This document shows positions 43,797-52,766 of a stretch of DNA of 64,000 bases, piece after piece. This DNA is from Pseudomonas pharyngis (GTDB lineage: Bacteria > Pseudomonadota > Gammaproteobacteria > Pseudomonadales > Pseudomonadaceae). The DNA lies in the NCBI RefSeq assembly GCF_021602345.1, contig NZ_BQID01000009.1, positions 124,001 to 188,000 on the forward strand. Reading direction: 5' to 3'. Position 1 is the stretch's first letter. Each line of letters begins with the position of its first letter. Position numbers and translations under genes: made by a program. The notes under the pieces are model-generated. The model ran no database searches. It was not told the DNA's origin and saw nothing but the letters and a program-made list of their open reading frames with translations.

Positions 43797-44839
43797 TTGA
43801 CCTGATAACCGCGACTGCTCAGGCAATTGCCCTGGGCCTGACGGTAGGCCTGCACCACTTCGGGCGCCGGCTGGTAAGTCGCGGTGCGCGGATTGAAGCC
43901 GCTCTGCTGCACCGCGTACTGATAACACTCGTAGCCGTCGCGCTGAACCTGCTCCGGTGACTGGCCGTTGGCCGGATAGGCCTCCACGTCATAGCCATTG
44001 CCGGTCGGCTGCGGTGGCTGCTGCACCGGCGGTTCGACCACCACGTAATCCTGCGTCGCTTCCTGATAGGCGTAGTACGAACCGGCGGCGAGGAACAGCA
44101 ACGAACCGCCGATCCACACCTCACGAGCGTAATCCGGCAAGTACTGGATGCGAATCCCGCGCGGCGGCTGAACCACGATGTAGCGCGGGCCTTGCGGGCG
44201 ATACCAATAGCCGCCGGAGTAGAAATAGTCCTGGCCGCGATACGGCACACGGTAGTCGCGATCCGGGAAACGATCGATTACATGACCCGGCCGGTATTGC
44301 GGACCGGGGCCCCAGCCGTTGCCATGCCCGTCGGGGCGACCCGGCCAGCGGTTGTCGTTGGGGCGGTTGCCGGTCTGCCAGTTCTGGTGATAACCGTTCT
44401 GCGGGCGCTCGTCGCGGTAGTAACCCTGACGAGGTTCCTGGGTCTGGCGCACGGTGTCGGGGCGCGGCTGGATCGGCAGGTCATTGGCCGGCAGTTGCGG
44501 CGGCGGTGGCGGCTGGCGCACCGGGTTGGGGTTGTAGGCCGGACGTGACTGGTTCTGGTTCTGCCACTGGCCATTGTTCGGTTGGCCGCGGTTCTGCTGG
44601 CCGTTGTGCTCGAACTGGCGGCTGTTGTCGCCACGGATGATGTCGTTGTTCTGCCGCTGCGGATTGTCTTGGCCGCGCTGCTGATTGCCGCCGCCATGGC
44701 CCTGATTGTTACCCTGATGCTCCGGCCCGCGTCCGCCGCCGTCGGGGCCGCGATTCTGCGGCTCATCCGCCAGCGCTTGCGCACCGACACTCACACACAG
44801 CAAACCAACACTGGCCAGACGCCAGATGCGCGACTTCAT
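43790..44839 (-). CDS. DUF6515-like secreted protein with Asn/Gln/Arg/Gly/Pro-rich region
   Basis: 349 aa with a Sec signal peptide (SVGLLCVSVGAQALA). Residues 25-190 are low in complexity and rich in N, Q, R, G and P. Then comes a compact domain (YRVPYRGQDYFYSGGYWYRPQGPRYIVVQPPRGIRIQYLP), one hydrophobic segment (VWIGGSLLFLAAGSYYAY) and a C-terminal domain with paired Cys (GYECYQYAV ... NCLSSRGY). Pattern fits DUF6515 envelope proteins; function unknown. ATG 44839 starts the signal peptide. Confidence 0.75.
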   Translation of the reverse strand: MKSRIWRLASVGLLCVSVGAQALADEPQNRGPDGGGRGPEHQGNNQGHGGGNQQRGQDNPQRQNNDIIRGDNSRQFEHNGQQNRGQPNNGQWQNQNQSRPAYNPNPVRQPPPPPQLPANDLPIQPRPDTVRQTQEPRQGYYRDERPQNGYHQNWQTGNRPNDNRWPGRPDGHGNGWGPGPQYRPGHVIDRFPDRDYRVPYRGQDYFYSGGYWYRPQGPRYIVVQPPRGIRIQYLPDYAREVWIGGSLLFLAAGSYYAYQEATQDYVVVEPPVQQPPQPTGNGYDVEAYPANGQSPEQVQRDGYECYQYAVQQSGFNPRTATYQPAPEVVQAYRQAQGNCLSSRGYQVNY

Positions 44840-44981
44840 GGAATTCCTCACTGCGGACCAGGGCCTGAAATTAAGAGGGCGTGTAGTTAAGACCGGGAAT
44901 AGACACACCGGGTTCTGCTACAGGTTATCAGTCACGTCATTTATTTATTGAGCGAGATGGGCCAAATCGCGGGCAAGAAAA

Positions 44982-45005
44982 AAGGGAGACCCGTCGGCCT
45001 CCCTT
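44982..45005 (-). terminator. Rho-independent terminator for a minus-strand transcript
   Basis: On the minus strand AAGGGAG...CTCCCTT is followed by TTTTTTC. Its direction fits a transcript that starts near 45200 and runs leftward, although no convincing gene lies there. Confidence 0.65.
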
Positions 45006-45050
45006 CTAGAGAACTTCGTCCTGGCTCGACGCTTTTGACGTCGGCTCACC

Positions 45051-45240
45051 TCACGCCGTCTTCTGGACAGTGTGCAGCTCGGGGGCCGGCACAACCCCTG
45101 TGGGGGTGGCGGCCGCGGCGGGCCGGATTGGGCGGGCCGCAGTGGACTGTGTTACCGAGCAGTGATTCTGGTGATAAGAATAGGCCCGGAGCCGCGACAG
45201 ATGATTGCGAAGATTGCTCAAATAAACATCACTTGCGCAA
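45051..45240 (-). other. Possible small ORF or leader transcript opposite the Lrp gene
   Basis: The minus strand is open to a TGA at 45051. A TTG start near 45218 would give about 56 residues ending in a Pro/Ala/Thr-rich tail. There is no good ribosome-binding site. With the terminator at 44982-45005 this may be a short RNA or a leader peptide. I do not recognise it. Confidence 0.25.
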
Positions 45241-45262
45241 TTTTTAACCCTGGATAGATAAT
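45205..45262 (+). promoter_or_regulatory. Promoter and repeated TTGCgCAA sites of the Lrp-type gene
   Basis: TTGCGAA (45205), TTGCTCAA (45214) and TTGCGCAA (45233) form a phased series of related sites, typical of cooperative binding by an Lrp octamer. TTGCGC (45233) with GATAAT (45257) at 18 bases makes a plausible sigma-70 promoter overlapping the last site, suggesting autoregulation. Confidence 0.55.
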
Positions 45263-45294
45263 CCGCCGCAATAGTTAAGACAAGGGACCGTTTG

Positions 45295-45774
45295 ATGAGC
45301 AAACTCGACCGTTACGACCTGAGTATTTTGGCGGAATTGCAGCGCGACGCCCGCATCTCCAACCAGGAACTGGCCGAGCGCATCGGTCTGTCGCCCTCCC
45401 CGTGCTCGCGCCGGGTCAAGCAACTGGAGGATGACGGCTACATCTCCCGTCAGGTTGCCCTGCTCGATCGCAAGATGCTCGGCCTGAGCCTGACCGCCTA
45501 CGTGCTGATCGGCATGGACCGGCACACGCCGGAGCGTTTCGAGAACTTCGAAGCCGCAATCCGCACTTTGCCGCAAGTGCTGGAATGCAGCCTGGTGACC
45601 GGGGTGGATGCCGACTATCAGCTGAAAGTGGTGGTGCCGGACATGGATCACTATCAGAAGCTGCTGCTGGGGCATCTGACCCGCATCGAAGGCGTGACCA
45701 GCGTGCGCTCGAGTTTTGTGCTGAATCAGGTGCTCAATAGCACCGAATTGCCTCTCACGCATCTGCGTAGCTGA
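45295..45774 (+). CDS. Lrp/AsnC-family transcriptional regulator
   Basis: 159 aa. HTH at residues 4-62 (YDLSILAELQRDARISNQELAERIGLSPSPCSRRV) and a RAM domain (70-150). ATG 45295 with AAGGGA upstream; the TTG three bases earlier is in frame but less likely. No adjacent amino-acid gene is found, so it looks like an orphan regulator unless it controls the short minus-strand transcript upstream. Confidence 0.9.
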   Translation: MSKLDRYDLSILAELQRDARISNQELAERIGLSPSPCSRRVKQLEDDGYISRQVALLDRKMLGLSLTAYVLIGMDRHTPERFENFEAAIRTLPQVLECSLVTGVDADYQLKVVVPDMDHYQKLLLGHLTRIEGVTSVRSSFVLNQVLNSTELPLTHLRS

Positions 45775-45799
45775 TCAAGAGCTGCCCTCATCGGAACGC

Positions 45800-45975
45800 C
45801 GCCCGCCCAGCCCTCTCCCGTAGGGAGAGGGGGCCGACGGTGGGTTGCTCGAGAAGTACGCCGACCTGAACGCCCTGCTGTGAATCCATAATCGACTGGA
45901 AATTTCAGGTCGATGTATGACGCCAGACACCTCGGTCAGTCCCCTCTCCCCCCGGGAGAGGGTTAGGGTGAGGGC
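45800..45975. repeat. MITE-like inverted-repeat element, copy 2
   Basis: Same element as 22049-22272 but inverted and shorter. It has terminal CCCAGCCCTCTCCC / GGGAGAGGGTTAGGGTGAGGG repeats, and 45903-45937 is the exact reverse complement of 22088-22122. It lies in the 294-base gap between the Lrp gene and DUF2788. Confidence 0.8.
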
Positions 45976-46068
45976 CAGTCGTCGGATCAGACCCAGATCA
46001 ATGCCACCCCGCCCCCCTTGGCGTATACTCGCCGCGCCCTTTTAGCCCCGTGCGTGCCGGAGAACCCG

Positions 46069-46278
46069 ATGGATCCAGCAGTATTTGAAGAGTGGATGAT
46101 GACTGGCCTTGTCAGCATCCTGATCATTTTCATGGGTTTCATCGTCTGGGATCTGGCGAAGAAGTCCAAGGCCGGGCGCTTCGGCTCGTTCATTCTGTTC
46201 TTCGTGCTGGGCCTGGGCGTGGCCGCGTTCATCATCAAGAGCGTGGTGATCGGCCTGATCGAGTCCGGCGCCTTATAA
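46069..46278 (+). CDS. DUF2788 family small membrane protein
   Basis: 69 aa with two membrane helices ([18 protein letters not shown] and [24 protein letters not shown]). Fits DUF2788, function unknown. GGAGA precedes ATG 46069. Its stop overlaps the convergent pseudouridine synthase gene by 6 bases. Confidence 0.85.
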   Translation: MDPAVFEEWMMTGLVSILIIFMGFIVWDLAKKSKAGRFGSFILFFVLGLGVAAFIIKSVVIGLIESGAL

Positions 46279-46908
46279 GCGCGCCGGCACTTCTTTCCAC
46301 TGGCCCTGATCGAGCCCTTCGATCGTCCAGTCACCAATCCTGACCCGCACCAGCCGCAACGTCGGCAGCCCCACCGCCGCCGTCATCCGCCGCACCTGGC
46401 GGTTGCGCCCTTCGCGAATCACCAGCTCCAGCCAGGTTGTCGGAATCGTTGCGCGAAAGCGTACCGGCGGATTGCGCGGCCACAGTTCGGGCTCATCCAG
46501 TTGTCGCGCTTGCGCGGGCAAGGTCATGCCGTCATTCAGCTCGACGCCGTCACGCAGGCGCTGCAACTGCTCGGCCGTCGGCACGCCTTCGACCTGCACC
46601 CAATAGGTTTTCGCCAGCTTGTGCTTGGGGTCGGCGATCCGCGCCTGCAACTGGCCGTCGTTGGTCAGCAGCAGCAAACCCTCGCTGTCGCGGTCCAGCC
46701 GTCCGGCCGGGTAGATGCCCGGAATGTCGATGTAATCCTTGAGCGTCGCCCGCCCTTCACCGTCACTGAATTGCGTCAGCACATCGAACGGTTTGTTGAA
46801 CAGGATCAGCTTCGGCTCAGCGGGCGGTGCCTTGGCGACACGGCGCGGGGCTGAAGAAGCTGGCTTCGCGCCGGGGCGGCGGGAAGGCGGACGTTGGGGA
46901 CGGGACAT
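46273..46908 (-). CDS. rluE: Ribosomal large subunit pseudouridine synthase, RluE type
   Basis: 211 aa, RsuA/RluE family without an S4 domain. Catalytic Asp in [19 protein letters not shown], followed by KTYWVQVEG and [11 protein letters not shown] basic Pro/Arg-rich N-terminus (about 30 residues) precedes the [11 protein letters not shown] start of the domain. RluE modifies U2457 of 23S rRNA in E. coli; the target here is inferred from similarity. Confidence 0.85.
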   Translation of the reverse strand: MSRPQRPPSRRPGAKPASSAPRRVAKAPPAEPKLILFNKPFDVLTQFSDGEGRATLKDYIDIPGIYPAGRLDRDSEGLLLLTNDGQLQARIADPKHKLAKTYWVQVEGVPTAEQLQRLRDGVELNDGMTLPAQARQLDEPELWPRNPPVRFRATIPTTWLELVIREGRNRQVRRMTAAVGLPTLRLVRVRIGDWTIEGLDQGQWKEVPARL

Positions 46909-46919
46909 AAGTGCACAGG

Positions 46920-46966
46920 CATTTGGCGATCAGGGCTGACAATGCTAGTGCCCCGACCGCCAAATG
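46920..46966. repeat. Inverted repeat between rluE and amn
   Basis: CATTTGGCG (46920) and CGCCAAATG (46958) are perfect 9-bp arms about 29 bases apart. It could act as a terminator of the minus-strand amn gene or an operator; no T-run follows. Confidence 0.4.
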
Positions 46967-46980
46967 ACCACGACTAACCG

Positions 46981-48444
46981 TTAGCGGAACGGCGGTTCGT
47001 CGAAACTGCGCAGTTTGCGCGAGTGCAGCGAGTTGAGTTCGGTGCGCAGCAGATCCACCGCTTCAATGCCGATCTTCAAGTGCTGACTGACCGCACGTTC
47101 GTAAAACGCGTTGGCCGAACCCGGCAGCTTGATCTCACTGTGCAGCGGCTTGTCCGAAACGCACAGCAACGTGCCGTACGGCACTCGCAGGCGATAACCC
47201 TGGGCGGCGATGGTGCCGCTTTCCATGTCCACCGCCACGGCGCGGGACAGGTTGATCAGCGGTCGCTCCTGGGCCCAGCGCAACTCCCAGTTACGGTCGT
47301 CGTAGGTCAGCACGGTGCCGGTGCGCAGGCGCTTCTTCAGCTCTTCACCCTTCTCGCCGGTGATGTTGGCTGCCGCTTGCTGCAACGCCAGCTGCACTTC
47401 GGCCAGCGCCGGAATCGGAATGTTCGGCGGCACCACGCGGTCGAGGATCCCGTCGCGACGCATATAAGCGTGGGCCAGCACGTAGTCGCCGATGGTCTGC
47501 GACTGACGCAGGCCGCCGCAGTGACCGATCATCAGCCAGCAATGCGGACGCAGCACGGCCAGGTGGTCGGTGATGTTCTTGGCGTTGGACGGGCCGACGC
47601 CGATGTTCACCAAGGTCACGCCGTGGCCATCGCTGGCGATCAGGTGATAGGCCGGCATCTGGTAGCGGTGCCAGACCACGCCGGCCGCAATCGCCGAGGC
47701 TTCGCCGTGGTCCATGCCTTTTTCGATGATCACGTTGCCCGGCAACACCATGCGTACGAAACGCGGGTCGCGGCGCAGTTGCTCCAGGCCATGAACGATG
47801 AACTGGTCGACATAACGATGGTAGTTGGTCAGCAGGATCCACGGCTGCACATGGCGCCAGTCGCTGCCGGTGTAGTGCACCAGACGACGCAGCGAGAAAT
47901 CAACGCGGGCTGCATCGAACAGCGCCAGCGGCAGCGGATCGGTGTTTTCCCAGTCGTAGAGGCCATCGGCGATGCCATCGGTGGCGGCGGACAGGTCGGT
48001 ACTCGGGAACACTCGCGCCAGCACGGCGGCAGTGACACCGGAGCCGGCCAGTTCATCGCCCTGCTCGACCACGTACGGGTACGGAATGTTCTGCCCGCTG
48101 ACTCCGACTTCGACAGTCACGGTGAAGTCGTGCATCAGCGGCGTGAGTTGCTCGAGCAGGTATTTGCGAAACGCCTTCGGATGGGTAACGGTCACGCTGT
48201 AGGTGCCCGGCAACTGCACCTTGGCGTAGGCGCGGGTGGTCTGCGGGACTTCACCCTGGCAGTGGTAGGTCAGACGCAGTTCGGGATAACGGAACAGGGC
48301 ACGTTGCTCGGCGTCGGGCTCGACGCGATCCTTGAGATAACGCTTGAGCGCCGAGTTCAGCGCCGTGGTGGCCCGCTCATGCAGCTCGGCCAGACGATCC
48401 ACGGCCTGTTCGGCGGTTTGAACGACAATAAACGCTTCGGTCAC
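46981..48444 (-). CDS. amn: AMP nucleosidase
   Basis: Hydrolyses AMP to adenine and ribose 5-phosphate. 487 aa, standard for Amn. The N-terminal Amn domain is followed by a nucleoside-phosphorylase-like catalytic domain; seen MIGHCGGLRQSQTIGDYVLAHAY, VGPSNAKNITDHLAVLRP and AVAVDMESGTIAAQGYRLRVPYGTLLCVSDKP. I chose GTG 48444, preceded by AGGAAG, matching the family N-terminus (TEAFIVVQTAEQAV); ATG 48480 would add 12 residues. Confidence 0.92.
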   Translation of the reverse strand: MTEAFIVVQTAEQAVDRLAELHERATTALNSALKRYLKDRVEPDAEQRALFRYPELRLTYHCQGEVPQTTRAYAKVQLPGTYSVTVTHPKAFRKYLLEQLTPLMHDFTVTVEVGVSGQNIPYPYVVEQGDELAGSGVTAAVLARVFPSTDLSAATDGIADGLYDWENTDPLPLALFDAARVDFSLRRLVHYTGSDWRHVQPWILLTNYHRYVDQFIVHGLEQLRRDPRFVRMVLPGNVIIEKGMDHGEASAIAAGVVWHRYQMPAYHLIASDGHGVTLVNIGVGPSNAKNITDHLAVLRPHCWLMIGHCGGLRQSQTIGDYVLAHAYMRRDGILDRVVPPNIPIPALAEVQLALQQAAANITGEKGEELKKRLRTGTVLTYDDRNWELRWAQERPLINLSRAVAVDMESGTIAAQGYRLRVPYGTLLCVSDKPLHSEIKLPGSANAFYERAVSQHLKIGIEAVDLLRTELNSLHSRKLRSFDEPPFR

Positions 48445-48553
48445 GATCAGCTTCCTGTGTTCTGACTTGCAGAGCTTCATCTTGCCTGCATCGTGGCGTC
48501 ACGGAAACAGTGGCGTTGTGGGTTCACCCTAATCTTTCAAACAATGAAGATCC

Positions 48554-48649
48554 CTGTGGGAGCGGGCTTGCCCGCGATGAGGCCATCACATTCAACATCG
48601 ATTTTGACTGACAGGCCGTCATCGCTGGCAAGCCAGCTCCCACAGAGTT
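48554..48649. repeat. REP doublet
   Basis: CTGTGGGAGCGGGCTTGCCC (48554) and the inverted variant GCTGGCAAGCCAGCTCCCAC (48624) with about 50 bases between, upstream of amn and downstream of the AidB-like gene. Confidence 0.85.
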
Positions 48650-48672
48650 TTGCAGTGTGTGGGAGATTTGCT

Positions 48673-50322
48673 TCAGAAACCCTGCGGTGTCGAGCGAGCG
48701 ACGATGGCCTCGACATCCAGCCCACGCGGCAACGCGCCGTAGGCCCGACCGCCACCGCTCAGGCGACTGGCGATAAAAGCATCGCTGACCGCCGAATTCC
48801 CGGCCTCCAGCAGCAGCTTGGCTTGCAGTCCCAAAGCGATGTCTTCGGTCAATTGCCGAGCGCGGTACTGAATGTCACTGGTGTCCTTGAACTGCGCCTG
48901 CAATTGCTGGATGTGCGCGGCCAGTCGCTTGTCGCCATGGCCATCGCCCAACTCACTGAACAACACATCGAGCACGCCCGGCTCTTTCGACAAGGCGCGC
49001 AGCACGTCGAGGCATTGCACGTTCCCGGAGCCTTCCCACGTCGAGTTCACCGGCGCTTCGCGGTACAGACGCGGCAGAATGCTGTCTTCGACATACCCGG
49101 CGCCGCCCATACACTCGGCGGCTTCGTTGATCATCCCCGGCGCACGTTTGCAGATCCAGTACTTGCCCACCGCAGTCACCAGTCGGGCAAACTGCGCTTC
49201 ATGGCCGTCGTCCAGATGATCCAGCGCCTTGCCCATGCGCAGGCTCAGAGCCAGCGCGGCTTCGCTTTCCAGCGCCAGATCGGCCAGCACGTTCTGCATC
49301 AGCGGTTGTTCGCTGAGCAGTTTGCCGCCGACCTTGCGATGGGCGCAGTGATGACTGGCCTGGGTCATCGCCTGACGCATCAGCGAACTGGAGCCGACCA
49401 TGCAGTCGAAACGGGTCATGGCCACCATCTCGATGATGGTCGGCACCCCGCGTCCTTCCTCGCCGACCATCCACGCCAGCGCACCACGGAACTCCACTTC
49501 GCTGGAAGCGTTGGACTGGTTGCCGAGTTTGTTTTTCAGGCGCTGGATGTAGAACTGGTTGCGCGTGTCGTCCGGACGATGGCGCGGCAGCAGGAAACAG
49601 CTCAGGCCCTTGTCGGTCTGCGCCAGCGTCAGGAACGCATCACACATCGGCGCCGAACAGAACCACTTGTGCCCCACCAGTTCATAAGCCTGGCCCGGGC
49701 CACTGGCGCCGACTGGATAAGCCTTGGTGGTGTTGGCACGGACGTCGGTGCCGCCCTGCTTCTCGGTCATCGCCATGCCGATGGTCACGCCAGCCTTGTG
49801 GGCCATGCCGACATTGCGCGGGTCGTATTCGGTGGCAAGGATTTTCGGCAGCCACTGTTCGGCCAGATTCGGCTGCAAACGCATCGCCGGCACACTGGCG
49901 AAGGTCATGGTCAGCGGGCAGCCACTGCCGGCTTCGGCCTGGCTGTGCAGGTAGGTCATGGAGGCGCGGGCGACATGGGCGCCATCCTGTGGATGAGCCC
50001 AGGGCAGCGAGGTCAAGCCATGTTCGATAGCGGTGCGCATCAGCTCGTGATAGGCCGGGTGAAATTCCACCAGATCGATGCGATGACCGTAGCGGTCATG
50101 GCTGGCGAACACCGGTTTGTTTTGATTGGCGAGGAACCCGGCCTCCATCAATGGGCCGCCGGCCAAGGCGCCGTAAGCGTCGATCCGCGACTCGGCCCAA
50201 CCGGCGCCGAACCGCCGCGACCACTCCTGCAATGGCAGGTCGATGCGGTACAGGTTGGTGCCGTCCAGCGACGGTGGCTGGTTGGTGACTTCGTGGGTTT
50301 CGGCGAACTGATGCAGGTTCAT
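48673..50322 (-). CDS. AidB-like acyl-CoA dehydrogenase
   Basis: 549 aa flavoprotein of the AidB branch (longer than typical acyl-CoA dehydrogenases). The AidB-type N-terminus has VTNQPPSLDGTNLY; central GMAMTEKQGGTDVRANTT and GHKWFCSAPMCDAFL bind FAD/substrate; C-terminal INEAAECMGGAGYVEDSILPRLYREAPVNSTWEGSGNV is diagnostic. In E. coli AidB is linked to alkylation damage response. The physiological role here may be fatty-acid related. No operon partner. Confidence 0.9.
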   Translation of the reverse strand: MNLHQFAETHEVTNQPPSLDGTNLYRIDLPLQEWSRRFGAGWAESRIDAYGALAGGPLMEAGFLANQNKPVFASHDRYGHRIDLVEFHPAYHELMRTAIEHGLTSLPWAHPQDGAHVARASMTYLHSQAEAGSGCPLTMTFASVPAMRLQPNLAEQWLPKILATEYDPRNVGMAHKAGVTIGMAMTEKQGGTDVRANTTKAYPVGASGPGQAYELVGHKWFCSAPMCDAFLTLAQTDKGLSCFLLPRHRPDDTRNQFYIQRLKNKLGNQSNASSEVEFRGALAWMVGEEGRGVPTIIEMVAMTRFDCMVGSSSLMRQAMTQASHHCAHRKVGGKLLSEQPLMQNVLADLALESEAALALSLRMGKALDHLDDGHEAQFARLVTAVGKYWICKRAPGMINEAAECMGGAGYVEDSILPRLYREAPVNSTWEGSGNVQCLDVLRALSKEPGVLDVLFSELGDGHGDKRLAAHIQQLQAQFKDTSDIQYRARQLTEDIALGLQAKLLLEAGNSAVSDAFIASRLSGGGRAYGALPRGLDVEAIVARSTPQGF

Positions 50323-50417
50323 GACGGGGCTCCTTGATCGGCCAGAGCTTCAGTTAAGCACCGCCCCGGAACCGATCAAAGTGTCATATCGGCCTAAATG
50401 CCGGCGCTTTCACCCTA

Positions 50418-52766
50418 TCAGCAACTCAACACCCGCCGCTGCATCGCAACCTGCAGATCCTCGAATTTCACCGGTTTGCTCAGGTAATCGATCGAACCAC
50501 CCGACGCGCAATGCTCGCGATCCGCCCCCAGCGCGATCATGAACACCGGTAGATGAGCGCATCCCGGCAGGTCACGAATCTGGCAACACAGCGATGCTCC
50601 ATCCAGCGGCGGCAACTGGCAATCGATCAGCACGGCATCGAAACGCTCGCGCTGCAAGCAGTCGAGCGCCGCCGCGCCGTGGTCGGCGGTGCGTACGCGG
50701 AAACCGAGCTTGAGCAACATGCCTCGCATCACCAGTTGGTTGACGCTGTTGTCGTCCACCAGCAGCACGGTGCAATCCTGCGGCGCACGCACGGTGTCGC
50801 GGCTGAACGCGGGCACAGCTTCCACTTCCGGCAACTCAAACTCGACATCCAGTTGAAAGCGGCTGCCACTCCCCGGTTCGGAGCGGTGTGTGAGCTTGCC
50901 ACCGAGCAATTCCACCAATTGACGGCAGATCGCCAGACCGACGCCCAGCCCGCCATATTCGCGGGTCATCGAACCGTCGAGCTGGAAGAACCGCTGATAC
51001 ATCGTCGCCTCGCCCAGATCGGTAAAACCGATGCCGGTGTCGATCACCGCGAAGGACAGTGCCAGGCGATTGTCCGTCGACGGTTTGCCGGTGACCCGCA
51101 AGGCGAGGCCGCCGACGCGGGTGAACTTGATCGCGTTGTCCAGCAGGCATTCCAGGCATTGCGCGAGTTTGGCGCTGTCGCCATGCAGGCGATCCGGCAG
51201 GGTCGGCAGCACATCGACCTTGAAGTCCAGCGACTTGCTCGAGGCGTTGCCATCGAACTGAATCCGCAACGCCTCGACCACCCCGCGCAGGCTGAAACTG
51301 CCCGGCGTGGCCTTGAGCTTGCCGGCCTGCAATTCGGTCAGGGTCAGGATGCCGTTGACCATGCGCATCATGTCCCGCGCCGAACCGGCGGCGGTCTGCT
51401 GGTATTGCTCCAGTTCCGGATCGAGCTCGACGGTCTGCATCAGCTCCAGCGAACCGATCACCCCGTTCATCGGCGTGCGCAGTTCGTGGGTCAGGGTCGC
51501 GAGGAATTCGTCCTTGAGCTTGTTGCTGTGGGCCAATTGCTGGTTCAGCACTTCAAGTTTCTGGCCGGCGTCGAACAGGGTCTGCGCCTGTTGTTCGCGC
51601 ATGGCGTTGATGCGGTCGGCCAGCGCCAGTGACAGCAGCGCCACTTCGATGGCCGAACCGATCTGGCTGGCGTACATGGTCAGGAACACATTCGGCAGCA
51701 GGCCCAGCACCATCATGGTGTTGACGATGCCGCCGATCAGGAACGCCGACCAGGCAATGATGAAATAGCGCGCCACCCGCAGACCGCGCCACCAGGCGAG
51801 GATCCCGGCGGCGAAGATCACCACGGTGAAGGTCAGTGCCAGGGTCGTCGCCAGACGCAGGGCCAGGCCATAACTGGTCATCAACGACAGACCGATCACC
51901 ACGGCACCAAAAACAATCAAGGCGATCAGCAGACGATCGAGCCAACGGCTGTGGTTCTTCGTCTGCAGGAAACTGCGGGCGAACTGGCTGCCGAACAACC
52001 CCGCACATCCGATGAAGAACGGCGTGGCGGCGTTGGCCCACCATGGGTTGTCCGGCCAGAAATACTCGACCGCCGCGCCGTTGACCGACAGCTGATAAAG
52101 GCCGAACGAGGCGATATAGAAGATGTAATAGAGGTAACTGGTGTCGCGCACGCTGAGGTAGATGAACAGGTTGTAGACCAGCATCCCCAGCAGCACGCCA
52201 TAAATGATCCCCAGCACGTACAGGCGCACCGGCTGGTCTTCGAGGTACGCAGTGCTCGACCACAACGTCACCGGCGCCTGAATCGAGCCTTCGCTGGACA
52301 ACCGCAGGTAAACGGTTCGTTGCTGATCCGGCTTGAACGCCAGGTCGAACAGGTAATTGTTCTGGCGGATCTCTCGACTGGCGAACGGCAAGGCGTCCCC
52401 GGTCTGCCGCACCAGACGGTAGTCGCCGGCCGCATCGGGCAGATACAGGTCGAGATGGTCGAGCGGTGGATACGCCAGTTCCAGCAGCCAACTGCGTTGT
52501 GCCGACGGGTTGGTCGGGCGGTAATGCAGGTCGATCTTCAGCCAGAACGCCGAGCGCGAATAACCGGCATTGAGCGTGGCTTTGTCATGGGGTTTGAAGT
52601 TTCCGGCGGCGGCTTGCGCGCGGACGTCGGCAATGCTCGCCTGACCGCTCGGGTCTTCGAACACTTGCAGGGATCGACCCAGCGGGAGGCTCTGGGTGAA
52701 CTCGTCGAACTCGACGGCGCTTGCCAGGAGGGGCAAGCAGAACAGCAACATCAACAAATAGCGCAT
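50418..52766 (-). CDS. 7TMR-DISM hybrid sensor histidine kinase/response regulator
   Basis: 782 aa. Signal peptide (1-17); periplasmic 7TMR-DISM extracellular domain (about 20-165); seven-helix membrane region (about 180-385); coiled coil; HisKA with phosphorylatable His427 (ATLTHELRTPMNG); HATPase with N-box Asn544 (LLDNAIKFT) and DTGIG (576-580); C-terminal receiver with Asp715 (VLIDCQLPPLDG). A complete phosphorelay lacking only an Hpt domain. No response regulator gene adjoins, so its partner is elsewhere. Signal unknown (carbohydrate-like ligands are common for the family). Confidence 0.92.
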   Translation of the reverse strand: MRYLLMLLFCLPLLASAVEFDEFTQSLPLGRSLQVFEDPSGQASIADVRAQAAAGNFKPHDKATLNAGYSRSAFWLKIDLHYRPTNPSAQRSWLLELAYPPLDHLDLYLPDAAGDYRLVRQTGDALPFASREIRQNNYLFDLAFKPDQQRTVYLRLSSEGSIQAPVTLWSSTAYLEDQPVRLYVLGIIYGVLLGMLVYNLFIYLSVRDTSYLYYIFYIASFGLYQLSVNGAAVEYFWPDNPWWANAATPFFIGCAGLFGSQFARSFLQTKNHSRWLDRLLIALIVFGAVVIGLSLMTSYGLALRLATTLALTFTVVIFAAGILAWWRGLRVARYFIIAWSAFLIGGIVNTMMVLGLLPNVFLTMYASQIGSAIEVALLSLALADRINAMREQQAQTLFDAGQKLEVLNQQLAHSNKLKDEFLATLTHELRTPMNGVIGSLELMQTVELDPELEQYQQTAAGSARDMMRMVNGILTLTELQAGKLKATPGSFSLRGVVEALRIQFDGNASSKSLDFKVDVLPTLPDRLHGDSAKLAQCLECLLDNAIKFTRVGGLALRVTGKPSTDNRLALSFAVIDTGIGFTDLGEATMYQRFFQLDGSMTREYGGLGVGLAICRQLVELLGGKLTHRSEPGSGSRFQLDVEFELPEVEAVPAFSRDTVRAPQDCTVLLVDDNSVNQLVMRGMLLKLGFRVRTADHGAAALDCLQRERFDAVLIDCQLPPLDGASLCCQIRDLPGCAHLPVFMIALGADREHCASGGSIDYLSKPVKFEDLQVAMQRRVLSC

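Noticed and set aside
44948-45247. 99-residue plus-strand frame
   Set aside because: It runs through a terminator hairpin, has no ribosome-binding site and no recognisable domain.
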